Shown here: piece after piece, positions 23,546 to 34,860 of the stretch
How positions within the stretch are numbered: the first letter of the stretch is position 1
Layout of the letters: every line of letters begins with the position of its first letter
NCBI GenBank assembly: GCA_015680685.1
Contig: MNCI01011966.1
Location: 62,001 to 126,000 of the forward strand
From: Gnetum montanum
Lineage: Eukaryota > Streptophyta > Gnetopsida > Gnetales > Gnetaceae
Length of the DNA stretch: 64,000 bases
Direction of reading: 5' to 3'
The notes under the pieces: generated by a model
What the model saw: only the letters and a program-made list of their open reading frames with translations
What the model was told of the DNA's origin: nothing
Databases searched by the model: none
Made by a program: the position numbers and the translations under genes

Positions 23546-25180
23546 CTTCTATGATCAACGATCCATGCTATCAAGGTCTACAGTCAAAATCTAGTCATTT
23601 TGAAGGCTATGAGTGGGCTTTTAGGCTTTTTCCTTTCCATACACATTAAGGGTGGTATGCGCAATGTGTGAAGGATCTTGCTCAGTGTGAATAACTAAGA
23701 GGATGCAAGTTTTGATCATTTTAGATGGCTTCTAGAAGGGTTGGGTTGCTTTTGAAAGTCAAATTACATGCAAATTTTTATAGTATTGCCTTTTTCCTTT
23801 CCATCCATGTTGGAGCTAGGATGCCTAGCTTAGGGGGGGGGGGGGNGGGGGGGGGGTGGTTTGTCCTTCCCAATGTGGAAAAATATTATGAAATTGATTT
23901 ATGCATTCTATTTTCTTTTGGAGAGGCTATCAAGGTCCTAGTGTTAGGTACAAGGCAACTTGAGGTTGTTTTCTTGTTTCTGGAACCTCCTACTAAATTT
24001 CCTAGCCACTCCCCCTATTTTTTTATGCTAGGTAGCATGGAAGAGGTCTCCCCCAATGTGGAACATTCAATAAAGTTAGATTGAGGCCAATTCAATAGTC
24101 AATTGACCATGTATGTTAGTCTCTAGGGTTACCGATGTCGATGGTCAATATTGGATCTCAAGATCGAGAAGTTTAGAGGCTTTTGAGTGCTTCATATAGT
24201 TTTACCCATTTTTTCTACACTAGACATGATTCCCATATCATGGATGAGAGGGAGATGGTAGTTTTGTGCCATATTTGACTACCTTTGGAACATTTATAAG
24301 CTCTAGAGGATTCTGGTAGCATCTAGGGGTCACTAGGATTTGAGAAATCTTTACTAAGCAGTTAATTTAGGTATTTTTGGATTCCCCCCATTCATCCACA
24401 CTAGAGATCAGACACTTAGCATGGATGAAGCCTCCACTAGCATGAAAACAACAAATCCCAATGTTTCGATTAGTTTTGACTAGTTTCGACTAGGTTTGGT
24501 GAGGTTCTAGAGTTGTTGGAGATGCTTAGAGGGGTTCTAGGTCATGTGGGCACACTTCAAGGATCAAACTTGGGCTAGATGGATGTTGGGAGGGTAATAA
24601 TGGGTTTTACCCCTCTTCTTCCATGCTAGGAACTATTTCCTAGTGGGGAAACCTAAATTTCCTAGATTTGTCCATGTTCCAACCCTTTTGGGAGCCTGGG
24701 GTTGAAAAAAGGTAGGTTTGAGTTACTAAAAATGGTAAGTGGATATGTTTTAACAATTTTATGGAGTGGATGACATGTATCCACACTAGTTATGGTATCC
24801 CCAGTGTGGATTCATGTGAATTAAGGCTTGGTTATTGTTTCTAAGTGCAAAAAGCACTCAAAACTCAACATTGATGCAATTTTATGCAAGAGTGAGGGCA
24901 TATGGTGGGACCCACAACCCAAAAATTTAAAATTTTAAAAAGTGAAGCTTTTTCTCACCAATCTCAGCATGGAATATACTTTCCCCCTTTGCACTTCAAT
25001 TTAGTTCAAGTTATCATGCACTAAATGGGAAACTGCGGTTTAGAGGTGGGTGCTTAGGTTTAGATATGTTTTAATGCCAAATTTCATAAGTTTTACCATC
25101 ACAATTACATTCTTGCAAACTACACATTGGAGGAGAGCTCTAGTAGAAATTTTTATGGTAGAAGAAACCTATCCTCAATG
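23546..25180. repeat. Tandem ~180-bp monomer array (element B side), resumed after the insertion
   Basis: This is the continuation of the array begun at 17930. Left-arm motifs lie near 23638, 23809, 24016, 24215, 24397, 24628 and 24780, each with a weak inverted partner. A poly-G tract with an N (23833-23856) sits in one unit. Blocks such as GGGTTACCGATGTCGATGGT correspond to the array at 3140-5060. It precedes exon 1 of the spliced ORF of copy B, as in copy A. Confidence 0.8.
23833..23856. repeat. Poly-G run containing N
   Basis: Thirteen G, an N at 23846 and ten more G. Length and continuity are uncertain. Confidence 0.9.
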
Positions 25181-25262
25181 TGGAAGCACCCATTTCTTCC
25201 TACACACAATGTAGAATTCCTATTCTTCTCAATTTCAAACTACTTCTAACGTTGAACCTGCC

Positions 25263-28200
25263 ATGGCACCGAAACAATGTGGAGGGAAGAGTTAGAATCT
25301 AAGGATTTAGAGGGTGGATGAAGGGATGAAGGATATTTCAAGGCTACCTAGGCCTATTTCAATCCAAGCTTTGTCCATTACTACTCTGAGGTAGCCAATT
25401 CTACCCATTTTTGCTTTATTTTCTAGTCATTTTTATTGCTTTTCTTGCCACTTGTTGGGTCTTTTTTCTCATATCTACACTAACAAAGGGGGTAAAAAAA
25501 ATTCTAATGGAGTTATGATTTTTTTCCTAAGGTCATGCAGTCAAGTATTTTATGCCATTTTAAAACTTTCATATGAGTTCATGAATTTTTTCTAAGAAAA
25601 CAGTAGGGGTTTTGGATATTTCTTTATTATGGATGGATGGATCCTGGCTCCACCTTTCCAACGAAGGTGGAATCACTATGATTAGCTTTTAAACAAATTT
25701 TTTATGAAGTTTTTGCTATGCCTATGTGAAAAAAAGGTTTGTGTCATTTTCAGATTTTTCTCTAAGTTGCTAAATTTTTTCTACACAAACCTCAATGGTT
25801 TTTATTTTGTATTACATTTGGATGCATTCAAATGGTGATGAAATTACTCCATTTTGAGCTCAAATTAATTCTTAGCAAATTTTTTACCAACCCTATGCAA
25901 ACAAGATTCATGTGACGACTACGATGTTTTGCTAATTTGTTTATGTTCCATGTAAAAATGGTTATCTATTTCTAGTTGCAATGATCATGGCTATAAGGTT
26001 TATGGTTTTAGGATTCCATCCATGGTGGAATCATTGAAATCATAGTACAAATGAATTTTTAATAAATTTTTTATTAATCTATACAAATAGGGCCAAATTT
26101 TGGATGGATGTGATTGATATGTGTAGTTTTTCTTGTAAAAATCATGTAAAATTTATGTTTTAAATTTATTTCTAATTAAAGTAGAGTATTTACTATTTTT
26201 AGAAAGACTTTTACTATGGCTATATGATTTTTCTAAGTTTATGCATGGTTTAAACTAAAGCTTAATTTTGGCTTTAATATTTTGGGTTATGAAGTAAAAG
26301 GATATTCATGGAATTTCTTAAGTCAACTTAGATAAACACCTTAGAGCATTTTACAAAGCCTAATTTCACCTCTAACTAGGACGTTTTTTTCCAAATTTGT
26401 TAATTAATTTCAATTGGTCATAATGTAAGGTTATGCAAGTTTGTAACAATGGTTTCTTGTGGAATTTCTTAGGATAATTTAAATAAAAACCTTAAAGCTT
26501 TTTATAGAGGCTAATTTTACCTCCAACTAGGATGTTTTTTCATATTTTTAAAAAAATTTCAATTATTCATAATGTTTTTGTTTTGGTCATGTAGTGTCTA
26601 CTTTAGGTCCATCCTCATCATTATGGAGTTGGTGGGCATTCTCTACTACATTAGTCATCCCAAGACCAATACCCCTCTCTCCGATATGCCTTTAGGAAAG
26701 CTATCACTATGGTTTTGGCTTGGGATAAGGGAATTCCTTGCCTACATTCTACAAAACTTCAGTGTGATGTTGTGGTTACACTTGTTCAAAAATGTGGCTA
26801 GGGTCATAGTGGAGTCCTTGTTACCTCGAGCATCCAACTTGATTGTTAAGTTTATCAATGATGGTCCACCTCCTAGGAGATTAGGGAAAATATCACATGC
26901 CATCAACCAATGTTACCTTACAGAGATCTAGATGATGCTAGAGTATAGCTAGTACAATGTTGACAATACTCTGATGGTGGCACATAGAGCCCACACATTG
27001 TTTTAATACCCACTTGGCATTGTGTATTGTCTACCAAGGTAAGCATAGTTGTTATAGTGTTTTCATGTTTTTCTAACTTTACTTGCTAAGCTACCTTTTC
27101 TAACTTCATTGGTCTTATGAACTTCTTGCAAGTAGAAGGTCAATGATCAAGGCTTGATCATTAATGCTCAAACCTTGATAGTGGCTCAAATTGCCCTAGA
27201 TGAATTAACCAAGGGCCCTCAAATTAGAACTATTCTGTATCAATAGTTAAGAGGGTAATTTGATGCCTATGCTACAAGGTTGAACCTTGTATATAAGAAG
27301 TGCAAGGATGACAAGATGATGCATAATTGGTGGGTAGATTCCAATAATTCCATAGATCAAGCCCTTGCAGCTAGGACCTTTACTCAAACCACACTAAAGA
27401 AGAAGAGAAAAGTTAAATATAAACACTATAGCTTCTAATGTTTTATGGTTATGAAAATTCCAATTATTCTATTACTTTAACTAGTTATTAAACTTGCTTA
27501 TGTTGATGCTACAATTTGGTTGTTGCTTTGTAGGACCTTCTACCTCTATTGATGTCACCATGCCACTTTCAGGGGCACATCATGAGGACACCATCATCTT
27601 GTAGTTTGGTGAGGTGATACTAGCACAAGAGTGGCTAAGGGAACAGGTCCCTAGGTACATTCAAGAAAACATCCAACCTACAAGTTTTCTTGATGTATTT
27701 ATGACACCCATACCTTCCATCCCTGTGGAGGAGATGTTGCATGTCATTGACTCCTTTGATGAGAAAGCTATTCATTTTAGCACCATCATCTAGGATGTGA
27801 AAGTGAATATGGATATTGATGAAGGTCTCTTTTGCAACTTTTTTGGTGTCCTTATTGATGGGGCAAAGGTTCCCACTAGGATAATGAGGGAATTGGACCA
27901 TCGTGAGAAGGTAAGGGAGTGGCTTGATACCAACTTGGGCCACTCCAAAATTTCCATGGATGGATCTATGAAGCCTAATGCCAAGAATTCATATCCTTTG
28001 TTTAGGTATTATGCATTTCCTAAACTATTATTACAAAAGAAGGTGATTGGCATAGTGCAGGAGTGAACCTTTAAGAAGGTCCTAATGGATGACATCAGGT
28101 TCAACTAGGTGGCTACTTTGGCTATTAGACTTCGGGAGGAGATCCTTAGAATCTGTGTAGATACCTCTATGATAATCCATATGTACTTTGCATTTTTTAT

Positions 28201-30217
28201 GGGTTATTTGAAGAGTTTTTTGGATTTTATGATGGTGTATAGGAATGGAAGATGGATTTCCCAAGACCCAAGTCAATTTTCTAAGCCTTGGATAAAGCAC
28301 ATTTATCCAATGGTGTAGGTCCAAAACCCACCAAAGGGGATGGATGATACACTATCCATTACCACTAAGAATCTTGATTGAAAGTAGTACGAGTCCCCTA
28401 ATAGCATGGATGACAAGGAGGCTCTCACATTCCCAGCAAGCATCCTAGAGGCTAAATGGCTATGTAGGGAGGCTAAAGGAGTAGTCAAAGAGAAACTTAA
28501 GAGGCCTATGGAGGAATCACTATTGGCATCAAACCAACCTATCCCAAAGAAGCTTAAGTTCAAGCTTAGGCCACTACAGCAGGCAATCACAGGTATTCTT
28601 TATTTAATTTTGGCTATTTTATGTTTTAAATTTTATGGCTACTTTATGGTTTCATGTGTTAACTAATTTTTTATGTGCTATGGTTGTAGACAAATGTTAG
28701 GCTATGGAAACCCAAGCTACTATGGAGGTAGAACAAAGGTGTGCAAAAGAGGCACTCCTAAATCAACCTAAGCTTGAAGGGTTTGCCAATGTAGATGTAG
28801 ATGATCTAGATGTCGTGTTTGGTGAGGCAGTGCCATGTACATTGCCCATTGTCATTCCAAAGGAGGAATAGAAGGAGTTAAGTATGCCCATGCCTTAATG
28901 TTTTTGTTATATCTTATAGTTTAATTTTGGTTTCAACCTAACCATTTGATGATTGTTATGCTTGTAGTAGTTTCTAAGCCACCAATGCAAGCACCTATCC
29001 CTAAGTTTCATGTGAAACCATGCGTGGAGACTCTAGACAGGGTGGAGTTCATGCATGGTATGGCTAAGGACATCATCGACCAGTTGCAACAAGTTTCACT
29101 TAAGATAGGTATGGACTTCATTTTATGTGCCTTAGTTGTTTTTCTATGCTATAGGTTATGCTTATGTTATGGCTATTTTAGATTGTAAATTATGTTCATG
29201 GTTATATTTCATGCTTTGTGTAGTGCCTTCTATGGAGTGGGATCCCAACAAAGACATGGAGATTGACTCCTTGCCTAACCTTTTCTCTAATGTATCTAAT
29301 ATACCCTTGAAGTTGTATGAGACTGATATTAATCTAGCAATGTCATGTGCAAAACAATCATGGGAGCTTGAGAGGTCCAATGAATTCCTATGGGAGGAAG
29401 TTGTGGCCTTAAGGGAGAAGACTCAATAGTAGGAGGACATATTAGAGGTCTCCAAGATCACAAGGATTTTGTGGAGGTCCAAGTAGCTAACTCATGGGAG
29501 CTGAAGACTAGGGAGATCACATGGGCCTGCTACTAGCATGTCATTTAAGAAAAAGTAGCAATCTTATGGGAGATGGTAGAACAACATATGTAGATGGACC
29601 TCATCTTCCTAAAGGTTGAGGACATGAAAGATCACTACTCTTGGATCCTAGAGTGGGATAAGAATCAAAAGGTCCATAAGTGATAGTACAAGGTGGATCA
29701 TGGGGCCTACCTTAAGTGGCTTAAGGAGGAGTCAGTTGAATAGCACAAGAGAGAGCTATTCTTCCAAGGGATCCAAGTGAAGAGTGCTTATTAGCTTTTT
29801 GAAAGTACTCTCACAGTGGAGAAATCCCCTACTACTTGGATTACCACTACTGCAAGCGAGATCTCTATGGCTACTATGGCCTAGGAGCCATCTACTTTGA
29901 GTGCAGTAAATAAGACTAGCATCCTTTATGGCATTGGTCTTTGGGATATTAACTAGGTCAACATGATGGAGGACCAGATCCTCCATCGTTTGGAGAAAGG
30001 CCTTTCAAATCTACCCATGAAAGTTATGGAGCTAGAATACCGACAAGTTTGATATATTTTATGGTTTGTATTTTTAGATTTTTTTAAGTTATGATTTTGG
30101 CTATTGATCACTAACTAGATATGTGTTGTTGTATTTCAAGCATTAAAAGACATTGGAAGACCTAGTGGTGAGGGTGGGAATGACCCACCACTTCCTCCTC
30201 CAAACATCCCTCAGTAG
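25263..30217 (+). pseudogene. Spliced multi-exon ORF carried opposite to gag-pro, copy B (decayed)
   Basis: Second copy of the unrecognised gene at 5509-10994. Exons by comparison: 25263-25390 (ATG, 128 nt, the same length as in A), 26595-27038, about 27132-27411, 27534-28592, 28690-28881, 28978-29108, 29224-30046 and about 30124-30217. Most introns keep GT and AG; the exon 3 acceptor and donor look weakened. Exon 2 is open for most of its length (SILIIMELVGILYYISHP, SLWFWLGIREFLAYILQNF). Exon 4 holds EGLFCNFFGVLIDGAKVPTR and GHSKISMDGS. Exon 7 opens EWDPNKDMEIDSLPNLFSN and becomes highly charged. The final exon ends GGNDPPLPPPNIPQ-stop. No transmembrane segments, signal peptide or catalytic motif stand out. 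It could be a captured host gene or an extra retrotransposon ORF. The function is unknown. Confidence 0.65.
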
Positions 30218-30534
30218 CCTCCATTAGCATAGTTTGTTGGCTATTTCTTTTTACTTTCATGTTGATGGCTATTATTAGCCAAGACTATTTTGTAGATGGT
30301 TATTATTATTTTTTGACATTTGTGCCACCTAGTATGGTCATGGCTATGTATGTTATGAATACTTTAAATTCAAATTTAAAATTTTGGTTTTATTTTTGGC
30401 CATACATATTATTGTAGTAAATGTTGTGAATGTTGTGAATGGCTAGGTTGATGTTTTTTGGCCATAAAATTAGATAGCTAATCGATGTGATAATAGGATA
30501 AACAAAAAGAAGCATAATAATAATAATAAGGATG

Positions 30535-30710
30535 TTTGCTAGTTTTAGGTCATTATGAGCACAAGTTATATTATGTTGCTAGTTTAAGGCCATAGTGGGC
30601 CTTGATGCTAGTTTAAGACCATAGTAGGCCATGTTGTGTGATTATCTTTGCCAGTTTAAGGCCATCACAAGCCATGGTGCCAGTTTAAGGCCATAGAAAG
30701 TCATGTTAAA
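30535..30710. repeat. Minisatellite TTTAAGGCCATAGTGGGCC type, copy B
   Basis: Five to six units of about 30-45 bp carry the core GCTAGTTTAAGGCCATAGTG. The position matches 11330-11530 in copy A, but unit number and spacing differ, so the array has changed since duplication. Confidence 0.75.
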
Positions 30711-30959
30711 GAGAAACTTATATTTTTTTGGCAATTTTATGTTTTAAGAATTTTTTTATGTTTATAACATGAGTAAAAGTAAAGAAAAAGAAAGGTTGTA
30801 ATAAGTAAAAATGCAACTATAAGTAGAAACGTAGGCTATATGCATAAATATTAAAACAAATTTTGCTACATGGCTTAGTGTATCTAGTTATAAGGGCATG
30901 GGATGAAAAGATAAAGGGGAAATTCACTTGTGCAAATTATTCCTAATCTTTGCAAGACT

Positions 30960-31591
30960 AGGAAATTAGTAAGATCTACTCTACACAATCTTATATTCAT
31001 CATCCCCTTCACTAATGATGTTAAAAGGGAGTTCATCCCATAATATATCCCATTTCTTATTGTTGTCATTGTTAGCTTTCATGGGTTGTTTCTCTCTCTT
31101 GGGTTGTTGAATTTCATGGGTGTGAGCTTCTTCTTGAAGCTCCACTTCAAACCTTTGCTCTATGTTCACATTGTTGATAGCTAGGGGAACTGTGTTATCA
31201 CCATGAATGATGATTTCACCTCTCTCATAAGGAAGGTGAATTTCTTGATGGATGGATAAGGACACAAGTCATGATTAAGCAAACCAAGATCTTCCTAGGA
31301 TAAGGTTTAACCTTAGTGTTTCTTCCACCACCAAGAAATTAGTAGTTGTGGGGAATTTTTCCCCTACCATAAAATCTAGGAGATAGACCCCTTGATGGCA
31401 ATCCTCAATTCATTAAAAAACTTAAGGAAAGTTTTTGATGTAGCCTGTATTTGCTCAAATAGGCCCAAGAATTCATCATCAACATGCACCCAATGTATTT
31501 TAAACTACCCTACACATATGGCTATGAATAGAGGATCCCTACTTACTTCATCATTTTTGGGATTAACCTTGATTTTTCTATTGTAAAAATT
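30960..31591 (-). pseudogene. Retropepsin region of element B, active site damaged
   Basis: On the minus strand a 94-codon open stretch at 30981-31265 (MSLSIHQEIHLPYERGEIII, then WDILWDELPFNIISEGDD) matches the end of the protease region of copy A. Upstream, near 31490, copy B reads VHVDDEFLG where copy A has VHVDDGAATNVIS: a deletion removes the Gly-Ala and following residues of the active-site loop. The sequence further upstream is interrupted at 31592 by an insertion. Confidence 0.7.
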
Positions 31592-32268
31592 TTTGGAAAC
31601 GTAAAATCTTTTATGTGATTTTGTGTGACAAGGAAAAGAATGGGATGGTAAAGAAAGAAATACTATAGAAACTGTAAAACAAAATAACTATAGAATAGTA
31701 AGTAATAAAAAGCTCAAAGCATTGCACAATGTATGTTGTTACACAAAATGTTTTTGGGAACTTTCACCCCTCATCACTGCTTTTAGGCAATGCGTCTAAG
31801 CAACCAAAGCTGCAAGGGCAAGAGAATGAGCAAGCCAGTACAAGAATATATATGATCCCAACTTGCATTTTAGAATTAAAATGTGCACCACTTTCTATAA
31901 TTAATGTGGGCCCCCCTTGTTCTAGCCAATAAGGGGATGGGATGTTGTACTAAAAACTATTACAAAATAGTGAAAGTGAACATGAAACATTTAACAAATC
32001 AAATCTTTTGGCAGAGCTGAATGTTGTATAGGGTTTAGAAGTGCCCTCATGTTTGAATGGTGGACTTGAGGGGTCCCACACCAAATAATGTCATGCATGT
32101 GACCATCTGGATGTAATAGCAATGAACTAATATCCTAAATAGCAATGAATAGATGATCTACAATGGTGTTGGAGAAAAAACTAAAGGAAGCACCTTCAAA
32201 AGAAACTACAACCAAGAAGATCAACATAAGTAGGGCTGTGGGCAAGAAACGGATCTAAGAGTAGAAAC
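31592..32268. other. Insertion of ~680 bp in gag-pro of copy B, origin unknown
   Basis: Copy A lacks this segment: alignment with A stops after GATTAACCTTGATTTTTCTA and resumes at TTCCTTGTTAGTGGGGATGT, with about 45 bases of A replaced. I see no coding region, terminal repeats or clear target-site duplication. It could be a short non-autonomous element or filler from a deletion. Confidence 0.6.
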
Positions 32269-33914
32269 ATGGATGGATTCCTTGTTAGTGGGGATGTCCT
32301 CACTAATAGGGATGGAAGTCAAAATTTTGACTAATGCCTCATGATGTGTGGCAGAAGTCATAATCAGGTTGTACAAGCTCAGTGTTGTATTCTTTTGCTT
32401 GAGGGATTACTTAACTTGGTCTATTAAATTGAAGAAGTTTTTATTATTATCCTTAGGCTTATCACCTTGGTTGTGCTTTACCTTCTCCATGCACCCTAAA
32501 ATGTAGACTTTCACTTTAGTTTTGGTTTAAGTTGGGGCTTTTCTTCATTCTTTTAGTTATGGGATTTAATATCCTTCTATGGCTTGTTGGTTAAAATGTG
32601 TTGAGTAGAGGAGGTCATGGATATAGCCAAAAGGGAAGTGGGCTTTGATGGATCCACTTCCTTTCATGCCTCTATCTACTTATTACCCTTGCAACCAAGC
32701 TTTTTCTTATGCTTCTTCCTTTTCTTGGTTGAGTTTTTCTAGTTGTTAGCTATTGGTTGTGAGGAAGAGATAATAGTATTGGCTACAATAGGAGGTCATT
32801 GTGTAGTTTTCTGGGCTATGGCTATTTGGGTTGAGTTAGGCTAAGGCACCCTAATGACAAAAGGATTCCTTAGAGGCATTCATAATGGTATTTTTATGAC
32901 AAAAGGGTATCTTGATCTAGTGGAAGCCTAAGAAGCCCTTTCATCACAAGGGGGTACTCAAACCATGAATGGTTCTCTTGGAGTTTTTCAATTGTCATCA
33001 ATGTTAAATGCTAAAATAACATAAGGGCTATCATTAACATTTAATGGGTTTTTGTAGACCTACAGTGATGGGTTTTATGGATAGAATAGGTTGGAAGCAT
33101 CTAAGACTAGCTTCCCCCTATCTATCGTCCTCTGCAAAGTCATCCCTCAACATGGAGCAAAAGTTTGTATCATGAGCAGGCAATTGGTGATAGTAGCAGA
33201 ATCGGTCTAACTTGATGTACTTAGGTAGTTGAGGGTCATCTTTCATTTCTCTAATGGGATCTTTGACTATTTCATAAATCCAATCATGCTTCTTTTGGAA
33301 ATCTTTAGACATCTATTTGTATTGAATAGTGTACTAACCTAAATTGTCGGTGTAAGGCTGGAAGGTAAACAAACACTGAGAGATCATCGGGCAGCCACAG
33401 CTAACCCTACCTTCGCTTGAGGGCAAGCTGGAAAAGGGGACAAAGTTAGAGTGCCTTGGATGGTTTGCATGCAAATCAACCAAGGACTTCCCCGAGCGTA
33501 AGCTACGGCTAGCGCTAGGGTTATCATGAACGATGTAAACAGGATGTAAACGGAATGCAAACAGCGACACAAAAATGTAAACAGAGCCTACTAAATTATA
33601 AATAAAGTGCAAACCAAGCTATATTGTAAACAAAGCATAAACCAAAGTAAATAATGTAAATAGGAGGCAATGAACTTTATTGTATTCTTTAATAAAAAGG
33701 TATGCACCGGTTAAAGTGTAGCTGCACATGTGGATGACAGGTCAAGCACTAAGCCCTGGGATGATGTCTGAAGTGATGATGCGATGTGATGAATGTGAGA
33801 AATACTTGGATGCCAATAGTCAGATGTGCTGAGTGCCCAAGGATTGTAGGTTCTGTACTTTCTCAGAATCATCAATCTCTCTAATTGCCCCTCGATTTAT
33901 GTGAATTGACAGGG

Positions 33915-33922
33915 TATTTATA
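33915..33922 (-). promoter_or_regulatory. TATA box of the LTR-like insertion
   Basis: TATAAATA on the minus strand is followed by CCCTGTCAATTCAC and a stretch that would be the transcribed R region. This sets the probable orientation of the insertion. Confidence 0.5.
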
Positions 33923-34354
33923 GGGTTGGGCCGGGCTCCGACACAGAATTTTAGAATGGAATCAACAGCTGAGAGATGAGAGGAAAGTGGATCTGGTAAC
34001 ATGTGTCCAATGGACAGTTATGCTTGTGTTGGATGCATGTTGGCGAGAGTTGGATATGTGTCGGACAATTGTGCATGAGTTGGATGTGTGTCGAAAAACT
34101 ACATTCTTGACCAAGTACATCGTTTTTTACAATTTATGGGTTATTCAAGCCCATGAAAGTACATTTAATTAAAAATGAGGGCCTAACATGCCCACACATG
34201 TGGACTTACAATGAAATGTACAACAAGAGAAATTCGACCCCAATTTTCTTGAAACTTCTTTGTACTTGAGTCTTTCTAAAATTTTCTGGAATGTTCTGAA
34301 AGTTGCTGATGCTAATAATTCTCTACCATTTTCTGGAAGTTGATGTATAATGTG

Positions 34355-34860
34355 CACATGATGAATAGTAATTTACGCAGTGAATAGTGTTTTATGCTGT
34401 GAATAGTATTTTACACTGTGTATAGTGTTTACGCATCCTTACGCTATGCAGCGTAAGAAAGTGTAGCCATAGCGTAATTAGCTGAAAACACCTCATTTAA
34501 GGCCTGAATTTTGATTTTCTAGAAGTTGTTGATGCTGAGGATCTTCTACCATTTTCTGAAACTTTTCTAGAATTTTCTGAAACTTTGATGAATAGTGTTT
34601 GTGTGGTGAATAGTGTTTTACGCAGTGAATAGTGTTTACGTGGTGAATAGTATTTTACGTAGTGAATAGTATTCACGCGATGAATAGTATTTTATGCAGT
34701 GAATAGTATTCACGTGATGAATAGTATTTTACGTTGATGAATAGTGATTATGCATCCTTACGCTCTACAGTGTAAGAAAATGTAGCCATAGCGTAATCAG
34801 CCAAAAACACCTCATTTAAGGCCCGAATCTTGATTTTTTGAAGGTTGGGAGCTACTGGGG
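34355..34860. repeat. 19-bp minisatellite GTGAATAGTGTTTTACGCA and higher-order duplication
   Basis: Imperfect 18-19-bp units occur four times at about 34361-34430 and nine times at about 34583-34750. Each block is followed by the same ~110-bp segment (CATCCTTACGCT, then GTAGCCATAGCGTAAT, then AAAACACCTCATTTAAGGCC), so the whole module is duplicated. The trailing segment contains the inverted repeat CTTACGCTATGCAGCGTAAG (34438-34457). Confidence 0.85.
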
